From an uncultured Prevotella sp. (GTDB taxonomy: Bacteria > Bacteroidota > Bacteroidia > Bacteroidales > Bacteroidaceae), in NCBI RefSeq assembly GCF_946404925.1, contig NZ_CAMJFM010000008.1:1-64000 (forward strand): 64,000 bases of DNA, in the 5' to 3' direction. Shown piece after piece: positions 17,048 to 25,120 of this stretch. The position numbers and the translations under genes were made by a program. Position 1 is the first letter of the stretch; every line of letters starts with the position of its first letter. The notes under the pieces are model-generated. The model saw nothing but the letters and a program-made list of their open reading frames with translations. It was not told the origin of the DNA and searched no databases.

Positions 17048-17995
17048 TTAATAACGTAGCACAACGCCATCTTGGGAAACTTCCAAGGTGGCGTTTTTGC
17101 CTACCAATAGTGGGAAGTTCTTGAGGTGGGCGTGACCTACTGGGAAGTCGTAGCAAACGGGGATATGCCAAAGCTGCAGATATTCGTTGAGCATTGAGTA
17201 CATATCGTCGAAGCCACACTCTGGGTGTTTGTATTTGTTGAACTGGCCAACGATGATGGCACGGATGTGACTCTGTAACCCTCTAACCTCGATGTTATGA
17301 AGCATACGATCAACCTTACTCATCCCCTCGCCTGTATCCTCAATAAACAGAATGATGCCATCAATCATCAAGGGGTCGAAATCAGAACCTGCCAAGTCGT
17401 TGAATACAGACATGTTGCCTCCAACCACAATGCCTTCTGCCTTACCGCATATATTTAGGGGATGAGGAGCAACATGATAGGTTGGCAAGTCGCCCTGAAG
17501 CATGTGTCGCAGAGCCTGACTAACTGTATCGTTACCTTCATAGGTTTTCAACGCATAGCACATCGAACCATGAATGCCTTTTACTCCTGCTCTAACTTGG
17601 GCGCAAAGCAAGGCTGTAACATCGCTAAAGCCAATAATCATCTTGGGATATTGACGAAGCGTATCGAGCGACAATCGAGCCAACAGATGAGCTGCCCCAT
17701 CGCCACCACGCGAGCACATAATGGCCTTGACTGATGGCTCTCGCAAAGCCCAAAGCAAATCGGATAATCGCTCATCGATAGTGCCTGCAAAGCCGTGATA
17801 ATCAGCCAAGGCATTAGGCGCTACCACACAATGGTATCCCCATTTTTCAAGCGTACGGATGCCACCATTGATAGTTGTGGTATCAGTAGAGCTCGATGGC
17901 GAGATGATAGCGATGGTATCGCCCTGATGCAAGAATTGGGCTGAAAGCGAGAGCATCCAGCAGAGCATCAGCGATATGAGGCAACACTTCTTCAT
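17048..17995 (-). CDS. LD-carboxypeptidase (peptidase family S66)
   Basis: A 315-residue protein with a signal peptide (MKKCCLISLMLCWMLSLSAQ). The S66 pattern is clear: SRGGDGA, then IGFSDVTALL with the likely nucleophile Ser, then FIEDTGE with the catalytic Glu, and VGHAHLKNFPLLVG with the catalytic His near the end. Such enzymes trim the terminal D-Ala of tetrapeptide stems during murein recycling; the secreted form suggests a periplasmic role. MccF-like relatives cleave microcin, so specificity is not certain. Its promoter is so close to the ATG that the mRNA may have almost no leader. Confidence 0.88.
   Translation of the reverse strand: MKKCCLISLMLCWMLSLSAQFLHQGDTIAIISPSSSTDTTTINGGIRTLEKWGYHCVVAPNALADYHGFAGTIDERLSDLLWALREPSVKAIMCSRGGDGAAHLLARLSLDTLRQYPKMIIGFSDVTALLCAQVRAGVKGIHGSMCYALKTYEGNDTVSQALRHMLQGDLPTYHVAPHPLNICGKAEGIVVGGNMSVFNDLAGSDFDPLMIDGIILFIEDTGEGMSKVDRMLHNIEVRGLQSHIRAIIVGQFNKYKHPECGFDDMYSMLNEYLQLWHIPVCYDFPVGHAHLKNFPLLVGKNATLEVSQDGVVLRY
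17063..17098 (+). terminator. Rho-independent terminator of lgt, inside the convergent gene
   Basis: Stem AACGCCA-T-CTTGG (17063-17075) pairs with CCAAG-G-TGGCGTT (17083-17095) with one G-T pair, 7-nt loop, and then a T-run to 17098. The whole structure lies in the 3' coding part of the minus-strand LD-carboxypeptidase gene. Confidence 0.85.
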
Positions 17996-18000
17996 GGCGC

Positions 18001-18008
18001 CAAAGGTA
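18001..18008 (-). promoter_or_regulatory. -7 promoter element of the LD-carboxypeptidase gene
   Basis: TACCTTTG on the minus strand ends only 5 nt before the ATG at 17995. This implies a leaderless or nearly leaderless mRNA. Confidence 0.6.
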
Positions 18009-18047
18009 ACAAAATAATTTGGGATAACAATTATTTAAGTAGAAAAT

Positions 18048-18078
18048 TTTGCCATTTGCGAAAAAAGGAGTAACTTTG
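18048..18078 (+). promoter_or_regulatory. Promoter of mutS
   Basis: TTTG at 18048-18051, 19 nt, then TAACTTTG at 18071-18078; mutS begins at 18107. Confidence 0.7.
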
Positions 18079-18106
18079 CCGCTCAGATAAAAAATAAGAC
18101 GTAGAT

Positions 18107-20725
18107 ATGGCAAAAGAAGGTAAGGAGTTGACTCCGATGATGAAACAGTTCTTCGATTTGAAGGCGAAACACCCAGATGCAGTTATGCTGTTCAGGTGTG
18201 GCGACTTCTATGAAACTTATTGCGAAGATGCCATAACTGCTTCGAAAATCTTAGGTATCACGCTGACTCATCGTAACAATGGATACAACAAGGGCGATGA
18301 GATGGCAGGATTCCCACATCATGCTCTCGACACCTATCTACCCAAACTGATTCGTGCAGGTAAGCGTGTGGCCATTTGCGACCAGTTGGAAGACCCCAAA
18401 CTTACCAAGAAACTCGTAAAGCGAGGCATTACTGAGTTGGTTACTCCTGGTGTGGCCTTGAGCGATAATGTGCTGAACTACAAGGAGAACAACTTCCTGG
18501 CTGCCATCCATTTTGGTAAGTCGAGTTTTGGTGTTGCTTTCCTTGATATCTCTACTGGTGAATTCCTGACTGGTGAGGGTACAGCTGACTATGTAGAGAA
18601 GCTTTTGGGCAACTTTATGCCAAAGGAAGTGCTCTACGATAGAAACAAAAAGCAGGAGTTTGAGCGCAACTTTGGCGCCAAATACTTCACCTTCCAGTTG
18701 GACGATTGGGTGTTTACAGAGCAGACTTCGAAGCAGAAGCTGCTACACCACTTCAAGGTAAAAAACCTGAAGGGCTTTGGTGTCGACCATCTGCAATCGG
18801 GAGTTATCGCTGCTGGAGCCATTCTGCAATATCTTGAGCAGACCCAGCACACCCAGATAGGACACATCACTTCGATATCGCGTATCGAAGAGGATAAGTA
18901 CGTTCGACTGGATAAGTTCACCATCCGCAGCTTGGAGTTGGTACACCCCATGCAGGATGATGGTAAGTCGCTGCTCGATGTGATCGACAAGACCGTATCG
19001 CCTATGGGTGGACGATTGCTTCGCCGTTGGTTGGTGTTCCCATTGAAGGACGAGAAACCCATCAACGAGCGACTCGACGTTGTGGAGTATTACTATCGTG
19101 AGCCAGAGTTCCGCGAGTGTATTGACGACCAGATACATCGTATTGGCGATTTGGAGCGTATCATATCGAAGGCTGCAGTAGGCAGAGTATCGCCTCGCGA
19201 GGTGGTACAGTTGAAGACAGCCCTGCAAGCCATCCAACCCATCAAGACTGCTTGTCTCTACGCTAAGAATGAAACGCTGAATCGTATTGGCGAGCAACTG
19301 AATCTTTGCGAATCACTAAGAGATCGCATCGAGAAGGAGATACAGAACGATCCACCACAGCTGGTGGCTAAGGGAGGCGTGATTCGCGATGGCGTGAATG
19401 CAGAACTTGATGAACTCCGACAGATAGCATATTCAGGTAAGGATTATCTCTTGAAGATTCAGGAGCGCGAGGCTGCTGAGACAGGTATACAGAGTCTGAA
19501 GATTGGTTATAACAATGTGTTTGGCTATTATCTGGAGGTGCGTAACACCTATAAGGAGTTGGTTCCACCAGAGTGGGTTCGCAAGCAGACTTTGGCTAAT
19601 GCAGAGCGTTATATCACTCAGGAGTTGAAGGAATACGAAGAGAAAATCTTAGGTGCAGAGGATAAGATTCTTAGCTTAGAGGCCAAACTCTTCAACGAAC
19701 TCGTGATGGCTATGCAGGAGTTTATCCCACAGATACAGATAAACGCTAACATTGTAGCTCGTTTGGATTGCTTGTTGAGCTTTGCCAAAGTGGCTGAGGA
19801 GAATAAATATATCCGCCCTGTTATCGACTCAACTGAGGTCATCGACATTAAGCAAGGTCGCCACCCAGTTATCGAACAGGAGTTGCCTCTTGGCGAGTAT
19901 TATGTGCCCAATGATATACTGCTCGACAACGAGCGCCAACAGATCATCATCATTACTGGACCAAATATGGCTGGTAAATCGGCCCTGTTGCGTCAAACGG
20001 CTTTGATAGTACTGATGGCCCAAATAGGATGTTTCGTGCCCGCAGAGGCCGCAAGAATCGGTCTGGTAGATAAAATCTTCACTCGTGTGGGTGCCAGCGA
20101 TAACATTTCGTTGGGTGAATCAACCTTTATGGTAGAGATGACTGAAGCATCTAACATCCTGAATAACGTTTCATCTCGCTCGTTGGTACTCTTCGATGAG
20201 TTAGGTCGAGGAACCTCTACATATGATGGTATCTCCATCGCTTGGGCCATCGTAGAATATCTGCATGAGAATGCCAAAGGCCATCCACGTACCCTATTCG
20301 CTACCCACTACCACGAGTTGAACGAGATGGAGAAGAACTTCAATCGTATCAAGAATTACAACGTCTCAGTAAAAGAGGTTGATGGCAAGGTTATCTTCTT
20401 GCGTAAACTCGAAAAAGGAGGCTCTGAGCACAGCTTTGGTATCCATGTAGCAGAGATTGCAGGTATGCCTCGCTCGATTGTAAAGCGCGCCAACGTGATT
20501 CTGAAGCAGCTTGAGAGCGATAACGCCCAAGTAGGCACCGTAGGTAAGCCCACAGCAGAAATAGCCAATTCTCGCGAAGGCATGCAACTATCGTTCTTCC
20601 AACTCGACGACCCCGTATTGTGTCAGGTTCGCGATGAAATCTTAGGCTTAGACGTTAACAACCTAACCCCACTCGAAGCCCTCAACAAACTCAATGATAT
20701 CAAAAAAATCGTCTCAGGAAAGTGA
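18107..20725 (+). CDS. mutS: DNA mismatch repair protein MutS
   Basis: An 872-residue protein that recognises mismatches and starts methyl-independent or nick-directed repair with MutL. The mismatch-binding FYE motif ([13 protein letters not shown]) is near residues 36-40. Walker [14 protein letters not shown] is near 618, and the ABC signature region ([13 protein letters not shown]), [12 protein letters not shown] and ATHYHEL follow. It is full-length for MutS1. The stop codon lies within the terminator hairpin. Confidence 0.97.
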   Translation: MAKEGKELTPMMKQFFDLKAKHPDAVMLFRCGDFYETYCEDAITASKILGITLTHRNNGYNKGDEMAGFPHHALDTYLPKLIRAGKRVAICDQLEDPKLTKKLVKRGITELVTPGVALSDNVLNYKENNFLAAIHFGKSSFGVAFLDISTGEFLTGEGTADYVEKLLGNFMPKEVLYDRNKKQEFERNFGAKYFTFQLDDWVFTEQTSKQKLLHHFKVKNLKGFGVDHLQSGVIAAGAILQYLEQTQHTQIGHITSISRIEEDKYVRLDKFTIRSLELVHPMQDDGKSLLDVIDKTVSPMGGRLLRRWLVFPLKDEKPINERLDVVEYYYREPEFRECIDDQIHRIGDLERIISKAAVGRVSPREVVQLKTALQAIQPIKTACLYAKNETLNRIGEQLNLCESLRDRIEKEIQNDPPQLVAKGGVIRDGVNAELDELRQIAYSGKDYLLKIQEREAAETGIQSLKIGYNNVFGYYLEVRNTYKELVPPEWVRKQTLANAERYITQELKEYEEKILGAEDKILSLEAKLFNELVMAMQEFIPQIQINANIVARLDCLLSFAKVAEENKYIRPVIDSTEVIDIKQGRHPVIEQELPLGEYYVPNDILLDNERQQIIIITGPNMAGKSALLRQTALIVLMAQIGCFVPAEAARIGLVDKIFTRVGASDNISLGESTFMVEMTEASNILNNVSSRSLVLFDELGRGTSTYDGISIAWAIVEYLHENAKGHPRTLFATHYHELNEMEKNFNRIKNYNVSVKEVDGKVIFLRKLEKGGSEHSFGIHVAEIAGMPRSIVKRANVILKQLESDNAQVGTVGKPTAEIANSREGMQLSFFQLDDPVLCQVRDEILGLDVNNLTPLEALNKLNDIKKIVSGK

Positions 20726-20732
20726 GACGATT
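20707..20732 (+). terminator. Terminator of mutS
   Basis: A perfect 10-bp stem, AATCGTCTCA (20707-20716) with TGAGACGATT (20723-20732), loop GGAAAG, followed by TCTTT. The mutS stop codon lies at the base of the 3' arm. Confidence 0.85.
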
Positions 20733-20801
20733 TCTTTGTGCTGCTTTAGCTGATTTGCAGTTGTGTACCAAGCATTACGAAAAAAGTCGTAATAAACTTC
20801 C

Positions 20802-20905
20802 TACCCTCCTATATTGGATATAAAGCCCTTTGTTTATGCGGGTTTCAATACGGGAGAGTAGTTTGTTTTACCCTCCCGTCTAGCCTCCCGTTTACCCTCC
20901 CGTTT
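20802..20905 (+). repeat. Left iteron-like bracket of the VapE gene
   Basis: Three CCTCCCG cores start at 20872, 20884 and 20896, exactly 12 bp apart, in units of CCTCCCGTYTAS type. Outward lie an opposite-facing CGGGAGAGTA (20851-20860), the 13-mer GTTTATGCGGGTT (20832-20844), and an isolated TACCCTCC (20802-20809). All have mirrored counterparts after the gene. The set lies upstream of the promoter, so it is not on the same mRNA unless transcription comes from mutS. Confidence 0.85.
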
Positions 20906-20961
20906 CTGGAACAAAAACTAACTGCTTGAAATGTTAAATTGGAGGAATTTAACTCGAAATA

Positions 20962-20993
20962 TTTGCAAACCGCATTTTTATTTTGTAACTTTG
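20962..20993 (+). promoter_or_regulatory. Promoter of the VapE-family gene
   Basis: TTTG at 20962-20965, 20 nt, then TAACTTTG at 20986-20993. It gives a leader of about 80 nt before the ATG at 21080. Confidence 0.75.
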
Positions 20994-21004
20994 CACCTCG
21001 AAAT

Positions 21005-21052
21005 ATGAAAAACAGTGCTATGAGACATACCACTCGATTCATTAACCATTAG
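21005..21052 (+). CDS. Possible 15-residue leader peptide
   Basis: ATG 21005 to TAG 21050-21052 encodes MKNSAMRHTTRFINH, beginning about 8 nt after the expected transcription start and ending 27 nt before the VapE ATG. No ribosome binding site is evident. It may be a chance frame or a translated leader that tunes VapE expression; nothing in its sequence decides between these. Confidence 0.2.
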   Translation: MKNSAMRHTTRFINH

Positions 21053-21079
21053 TATAATCTTTTAAAAAAAACAATTTTT

Positions 21080-22282
21080 ATGAACGAAAATCTTACAATT
21101 AACGGCGGGTCGGTTGACGCCTCGCTTGAAGGAGTTCTCGCGGTTGTCGAGTTCCTTAAAAACAACTATCAGTTCCGCTTCAACGTACTTAACGGCAAGG
21201 TGGAATTCTTGAATTTGAAGTCAGGATCGACAGAGTGGCGAGACCTGACAGATCCTGCCATCAACAGCATTATCCTGAAGGCTAGGATGGAGCAGATTAC
21301 GAAAGGCAGTCCTAAGGAGTTGATTACAGAGTATGTCAACTCCGAAGAGATTGACCGCTTTGATCCAATCCGTGAGTATCTGGATAATCTGCCTGAATGG
21401 GATGGTCAGAATCATGTAGCCAAGTTGTTCAGTCGTATTCCAGGAATCACCTCTGAGCAACTCGAGTTCCTCTGTGTTTGGATTCGCTCTATGGTGGCCC
21501 ATTGGCGCCAGATGGACCTTTTGCACGGAAACGAGTGCGTACCTATATTTATAGGTGCTCAGGGTTGTGGTAAAACCACCTTCTTCACTCGTTTGTTGCC
21601 TCCCATGTTCCGTCAGTACTACTTGGACCATCTGAACACGTCGAATCCTAACGACAAGAATATGGCTTTGACCAATAATCTGGTGGTTAACATCGACGAG
21701 ATTGATAGTTACACACCTAGGCAGATGACCATCTTGAAGCAGTTGCTCTCTGTTAGTATGATGAACTATCGTCCCATCTATGGCAAGACTCAGCAGATTC
21801 TGCATCGCTACGCCTCGTTCGTAGCTACCACCAACAATCCTCACCCTCTGACGGATGTTACGGGTAGTCGTCGATTCATCTGCATTTCGATTCCCAATGG
21901 TAAGTATATCGATAACGAGAGCGATATCGACTACGACCAGCTGTTCGCTCAGATTATGTATGAGCTTACAGAGCAGAATGCTCCTTATTGGTTTAACAAT
22001 GAGCAGGTGGCGCGAATTCAGGAGTTGAACCTGAACTTTATGGCCAAGAAGGATATGGTTGAGATTGTGAGCAGTTGTTTTCGCAAGCCTAAAGAGGGCG
22101 AGAAGGCCAAGGCGCTTGGCATCAAGGAAATCCTGAAGGTTATCCGAAGTGAGTATCCTTCGTTGAAGGACGATCATGGCACTATAACCTATCTGGGACG
22201 AGCCTTGAGCACTCAGGGTTTTGAGCGAACCGAGCACTCGCATGTGGCCCATTACAAGGTGATTCCTCTGAAGGCTGCATAG
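21080..22282 (+). CDS. VapE/VirE-family P-loop helicase-like protein
   Basis: A 400-residue protein. IREYLDNLPEWDGQNHVAKL near residues 94-113, the Walker A motif GAQGCGKTTFF near 153-163 and NLVVNIDEID (Walker B region) near 196-205 match the virulence-associated E (VapE) ATPase family. This family is related to the helicase part of phage and island primase-helicases. It has no primase domain and no integrase, capsid or other phage gene beside it. The leader before residue 85 lacks a recognised domain. Mirrored 12-bp repeats on both sides suggest it acts on, or came from, an iteron-type replication origin. A role in replication is inference. Confidence 0.8.
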   Translation: MNENLTINGGSVDASLEGVLAVVEFLKNNYQFRFNVLNGKVEFLNLKSGSTEWRDLTDPAINSIILKARMEQITKGSPKELITEYVNSEEIDRFDPIREYLDNLPEWDGQNHVAKLFSRIPGITSEQLEFLCVWIRSMVAHWRQMDLLHGNECVPIFIGAQGCGKTTFFTRLLPPMFRQYYLDHLNTSNPNDKNMALTNNLVVNIDEIDSYTPRQMTILKQLLSVSMMNYRPIYGKTQQILHRYASFVATTNNPHPLTDVTGSRRFICISIPNGKYIDNESDIDYDQLFAQIMYELTEQNAPYWFNNEQVARIQELNLNFMAKKDMVEIVSSCFRKPKEGEKAKALGIKEILKVIRSEYPSLKDDHGTITYLGRALSTQGFERTEHSHVAHYKVIPLKAA

Positions 22283-22285
22283 CAA

Positions 22286-22388
22286 AAACGGGAGGGTAAA
22301 CGGGAGCCCAAACGGGAGGGTAAATCAAAGTGCCCTCCCGTGGCGCAACCCGCATAAACACTGGAGATTTAAGAAAAACGGGAGAGTA
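22286..22388 (-). repeat. Right iteron-like bracket of the VapE gene
   Basis: Three CGGGAG cores start at 22289, 22301 and 22313, exactly 12 bp apart and facing opposite to the left set. Positions 22286-22306 are a perfect 21-bp inverted match to 20885-20905. Outward follow an opposite-facing CCCTCCCGT (22333-22341), the 13-mer AACCCGCATAAAC (22347-22359), and CGGGAGAGTA (22379-22388). The set begins 4 nt after the VapE stop and ends 22 nt before the next gene. Confidence 0.85.
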
Positions 22389-22409
22389 AAACGATTAATT
22401 AAAAAAACA

Positions 22410-22841
22410 ATGAATAAAATAGATCACAAAGAAGTTCCTGGTTGCTTTCTGCATTGCATCAATGCAGATTGCCCAATGGCAGAACATTGTCTTCGCCAGA
22501 TAGCGATGCAGGCTTTGCCAAAAGATGCGATAGGGGTGAGTATAGTAAATCCTCAGCGCATAACACCGTCAGAAAACTGCGAGTTTTATCGCACAGATGA
22601 GCCTCAGGTATATGCTCGAGGTTTTGTGAAGATGAAGCAGGAGATGTTGCCACGCCAATATAATGAGTTTATGTATCGACTGATTGGCAAGTTTGGTCGA
22701 ACAGGCTATTTTGAGCGTCGTCGTGGCGAACGGCTTTGTTCGCCCAAAGAAATAGCAGAAGTAGAGGCTACACTTAAAGACCTTGGTCTTGAGCATCTGG
22801 AGTTTGATGCTTACGAGAAGCATTACAACTGGTATGATTAA
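22410..22841 (+). CDS. DUF6078-like protein
   Basis: A 143-residue soluble protein of unknown function. A Cys-rich start (CFLHCINADCPMAEHCLRQIA, residues 12-32) could bind a metal. NCEFYRTDEPQVYARGF lies near 57-73, followed by a basic region LIGKFGRTGYFERRRGERL that may contact nucleic acid. It resembles small Bacteroidales proteins labelled DUF6078. It follows the VapE brackets by 22 nt with no promoter of its own recognised, so it may be expressed with the helicase. Function is not known. Confidence 0.6.
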   Translation: MNKIDHKEVPGCFLHCINADCPMAEHCLRQIAMQALPKDAIGVSIVNPQRITPSENCEFYRTDEPQVYARGFVKMKQEMLPRQYNEFMYRLIGKFGRTGYFERRRGERLCSPKEIAEVEATLKDLGLEHLEFDAYEKHYNWYD

Positions 22842-23179
22842 CAAAGAAACACACTGACCTAATCAACGTGGTCAGTACATCTATGCCGTACTGGAGTGCG
22901 CCTACTGGCGTACTCCAATACTTTAGTAAGCGCACTACAGTGCGTCCGTAAGTGTACTGATTCCATCTCGTAGTTAACCTTTTCATTTTTAGTATTCTGA
23001 AGAGTTTAACCGTCGTGTGATATTGGCATAACGGAAACGTCTTATTCTATTTTTCATAAGGCAAGCAGATATCTTTATCATTTGATATCTCCATAGTTTG
23101 AAGATAATTGATATTTAGTAAAATCATACCCAATTGTATAACACGAAAAAGGGAGGGTGTGAGGTTGAATCGTTGAAAA
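22842..23179. other. Intergenic region with structured element
   Basis: This 338-bp gap separates the DUF6078 gene from the convergent membrane-protein gene. The first part holds the nested hairpins described at 22853-22960. The rest is AT-rich; it includes two GATATC words near 23070-23092 and an isolated GGGAGGGT at 23151-23158 that recalls the VapE bracket core. No coding sequence is supported. Confidence 0.6.
22853..22960. ncRNA. Candidate structured RNA or cruciform element
   Basis: Three hairpins lie in a row. ACTGACC (22853-22859) pairs with GGTCAGT (22870-22876). A 15-position stem at 22888-22902 with 22907-22921 has one mismatch and one G-T pair around loop TACT. CGCAC (22931-22935) pairs with GTGCG (22940-22944) around TACA. 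TCAGTAC (22872-22878) can instead pair with GTACTGA (22954-22960), enclosing the last two hairpins and competing with the first. Strand and function are unknown; a terminator-like role lacks a T-run. Confidence 0.5.
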
Positions 23180-23773
23180 CTATTCTGTAGCAAGGTCGTC
23201 GATTTCGCGGATGGAGTTGTTTATGCGGTGCATCTCCCAGGCAAATGAACCAATGCCAATGAGCAGGCCGATGAATACTGCTAAGGACATTTGGATGAGA
23301 TCACGGGTATGGGCAAAGACTTCTAATTGCCAGAATATAGCGAAAACCCAGAGAAGGATGAGCGGCATTTCAATAAGCATCTGAATACGATTGAATCGCT
23401 TGTGTTTGAGTAGGCCGCGACGAACGGTCAGCAAGTCATTGCCATCGGTGAAGAGATGTTGCAACTTTCGATAGCAGATAATGTTACACACGAGTTCAAA
23501 GATAAGCATCAATAGAATGATGAGACTAACGTGCCATGAAATGCCAATCTTGTTAAAAAGCCAAAATGTGAATGGCATAATAAGTAGTCCTATAGCATCA
23601 GCGATAATAAAGGTCTTGGTGAAGATACTGATACGGGCGTTTATGGTGTGGCGCATCAGTCGATCGTTAATTATCTCCTGCTGGTCTAAACGCTGCTTGA
23701 ATTGGGCGATCTGCTGGCGAAGTTCATCGACTTCGTCTACTGGATGAGTGTTATTGTTTGTCTGACTTTCCAT
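23180..23773 (-). CDS. Membrane protein of unknown function, sigma-factor neighbour
   Basis: A 197-residue protein. The N-terminal 45 residues are polar and likely coiled-coil (VDELRQQIAQFKQRLDQQEI). Four hydrophobic segments follow: about residues 52-72, 80-98, 131-151 and 160-180. It ends with a short charged tail. It lies 62 nt downstream of the ECF sigma gene on the same strand, in the position where anti-sigma factors or sigma-regulated membrane proteins often occur. No anti-sigma motif is recognised, so the link is by position only. Confidence 0.65.
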   Translation of the reverse strand: MESQTNNNTHPVDEVDELRQQIAQFKQRLDQQEIINDRLMRHTINARISIFTKTFIIADAIGLLIMPFTFWLFNKIGISWHVSLIILLMLIFELVCNIICYRKLQHLFTDGNDLLTVRRGLLKHKRFNRIQMLIEMPLILLWVFAIFWQLEVFAHTRDLIQMSLAVFIGLLIGIGSFAWEMHRINNSIREIDDLATE

Positions 23774-23835
23774 AATTGTACGTTTTTAAATTGGGTGAAT
23801 AACTAAAGGGTAGTTCCGGAATCTACGATATTTGC

Positions 23836-24309
23836 TTATTTCATCTTTTTAAGTTGCTCCTTGATGCGCACTAATCGCACGCTGACATTCTTGGCCGATA
23901 TGCCAACGATGGCACCAATCTCGTCGTAGCTCATGCTCTCTAACCATAGTAATATGATGGCGCGATCGAAAGCAGGCAACTGGTTGATGCGCTGACGCAG
24001 AATTTCCATCTGGCGTGAGTTCTGGTTATCCTCCTCGTATGGATTGATATCCATTGTCAGTGGGATTGTTGGATGGCGACGCTTTTTGCGGTCAAGGCTG
24101 ACACAGACGTTCAGGCAGATGCGATAAATCCATGTCCGCACATCGCTGCGCCCCTCGAAGTTGGGCCAACTATGCCACAGGTTGATAAGGCACTCCTGGA
24201 ATAAGTCGGCCACCTCGTCTTGGTCGTTGCTGAACATATAGCAGACGGTGTAGATGGTTGCTTTATTCGTCCTTATTACCTGTTCAAATTCTTGTTCTTT
24301 TGGGTTCAT
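23836..24309 (-). CDS. ECF-type RNA polymerase sigma factor
   Basis: A 157-residue protein with sigma region 2 (DEVADLFQECLINLWHSWPN, then DVRTWIYRICLNVC) and region 4 (LPAFDRAIILLWLESMSYDE, then IGAIVGISAKNVSVRLVRIK). ECF sigma factors direct RNA polymerase to small regulons, usually in response to envelope stress. The likely partner is the four-helix membrane protein downstream. It starts at the ATG about 40 nt after its own housekeeping-type promoter. Confidence 0.9.
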   Translation of the reverse strand: MNPKEQEFEQVIRTNKATIYTVCYMFSNDQDEVADLFQECLINLWHSWPNFEGRSDVRTWIYRICLNVCVSLDRKKRRHPTIPLTMDINPYEEDNQNSRQMEILRQRINQLPAFDRAIILLWLESMSYDEIGAIVGISAKNVSVRLVRIKEQLKKMK

Positions 24310-24349
24310 TATACCGTTGATTTTTGATATTTTTGTCCTTTAGTCGCTG

Positions 24350-24357
24350 CAAAGGTA
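24350..24357 (-). promoter_or_regulatory. -7 promoter element of the ECF sigma gene
   Basis: TACCTTTG on the minus strand, 40 nt before the ATG at 24309. It lies back-to-back with the xpt promoter. Confidence 0.6.
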
Positions 24358-24409
24358 CGATTTACTACACGAAAACACGAAAAAAATATCATAATTCGAA
24401 TTTTCTTTC

Positions 24410-24417
24410 TATCTTTG
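24410..24417 (+). promoter_or_regulatory. -7 promoter element of xpt
   Basis: TATCTTTG, 25 nt before the xpt ATG. No purine riboswitch is visible in the short leader. Confidence 0.6.
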
Positions 24418-24442
24418 CAGCAACTTTAATATAAATAGGTGT

Positions 24443-25063
24443 ATGAACTTTCTCGAAGAAAAAATTATTGCTGATGGAGTGATCAAACAAGGAAACATTC
24501 TGAAGGTTGACAGCTTTCTGAATCATCAGATTGACATCGATATTATGCGACAGATAGCTTATGAGCTAAAGCGCAGGTTTAAAGGGGTTGAGGTCAACAA
24601 GATTCTGACTATCGAAGCCAGTGGTATTGCCATCGCTACCTTGCTAGGCAATCTCTACGATGTGCCTGTGGTGTTTGCCAAGAAGAGCGAGACAGCCAAC
24701 AGCACGGATAATAAATATGTGTCGCAGGCCTATTCGTTTACTCACAAGCAGATGAACAATGTATTTATATCGCGCCCTTATCTCCATGCTGGCGAAAAGG
24801 TACTGATTGTTGACGACTTCTTGGCTGATGGACAAGCTATGCATGCACTCATCGACATTGTGCATCAGGCTGGGGGAGAAGTGGCTGGAATAGGTATTGC
24901 CATCGAGAAAGGTCAGCAGAAGGGCGGAAAAGAGCTCAGAGAGGAAGGCTATCATCTGGAGTCGATAGCCATCATCGAGTCGATGGATTGGGAGAATCAG
25001 ACAATCCATTTCCGTGAACAACCAGAACATGACTTGGGTAATACGCAAATAAAAGCCATATAA
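24443..25063 (+). CDS. xpt: Xanthine phosphoribosyltransferase
   Basis: A 206-residue type I phosphoribosyltransferase that salvages xanthine to XMP with PRPP. The start MNFLEEKIIADGVIKQGNIL and LKVDSFLNHQ match the Xpt family. The PRPP-binding loop VLIVDDFLADGQAM lies near residues 119-132. It is about 12 residues longer than typical Xpt at the C-terminus. It stands alone between divergent and convergent neighbours. Xpt in other phyla is often riboswitch-controlled; that is not seen here. Confidence 0.9.
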   Translation: MNFLEEKIIADGVIKQGNILKVDSFLNHQIDIDIMRQIAYELKRRFKGVEVNKILTIEASGIAIATLLGNLYDVPVVFAKKSETANSTDNKYVSQAYSFTHKQMNNVFISRPYLHAGEKVLIVDDFLADGQAMHALIDIVHQAGGEVAGIGIAIEKGQQKGGKELREEGYHLESIAIIESMDWENQTIHFREQPEHDLGNTQIKAI

Positions 25064-25068
25064 TCACA

Positions 25069-25105
25069 AAAAAGCCGCAACCTTTGAAGAGTTACGGCTT
25101 TATTA
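25069..25105. terminator. Bidirectional terminator between xpt and the isomerase-like gene
   Basis: GCCGCAAC (25073-25080) pairs with GTTACGGC (25091-25098), apart from one C-A mismatch on the plus strand that becomes a G-T pair on the minus strand. Flanking A- and T-runs give a better U-tract for the minus-strand gene. Confidence 0.7.
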
Positions 25106-25120
25106 TTTAGAATGTATCGC

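Larger units (their letters stand above)
20726..21079. other. Intergenic region between mutS and the VapE gene
   Basis: This 354-bp gap contains the tail of the mutS terminator, the left bracket of 12-bp repeats (20802-20905), a Bacteroidota-type promoter (20962-20993) and a possible 15-codon leader frame at 21005-21052. No larger gene is credible; the 65-codon minus-strand frame here is read through the repeats and has no family resemblance. Confidence 0.7.

Noticed and set aside
20845..21042. 65-codon minus-strand frame in the left VapE bracket
   Set aside because: It reads through the 12-bp repeats and its C-terminal half simply translates them.
21221..22285. 354-codon minus-strand frame opposite the VapE gene
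   Set aside because: Long, but antisense to a recognised ATPase and with no promoter, ribosome binding site or recognisable domain.
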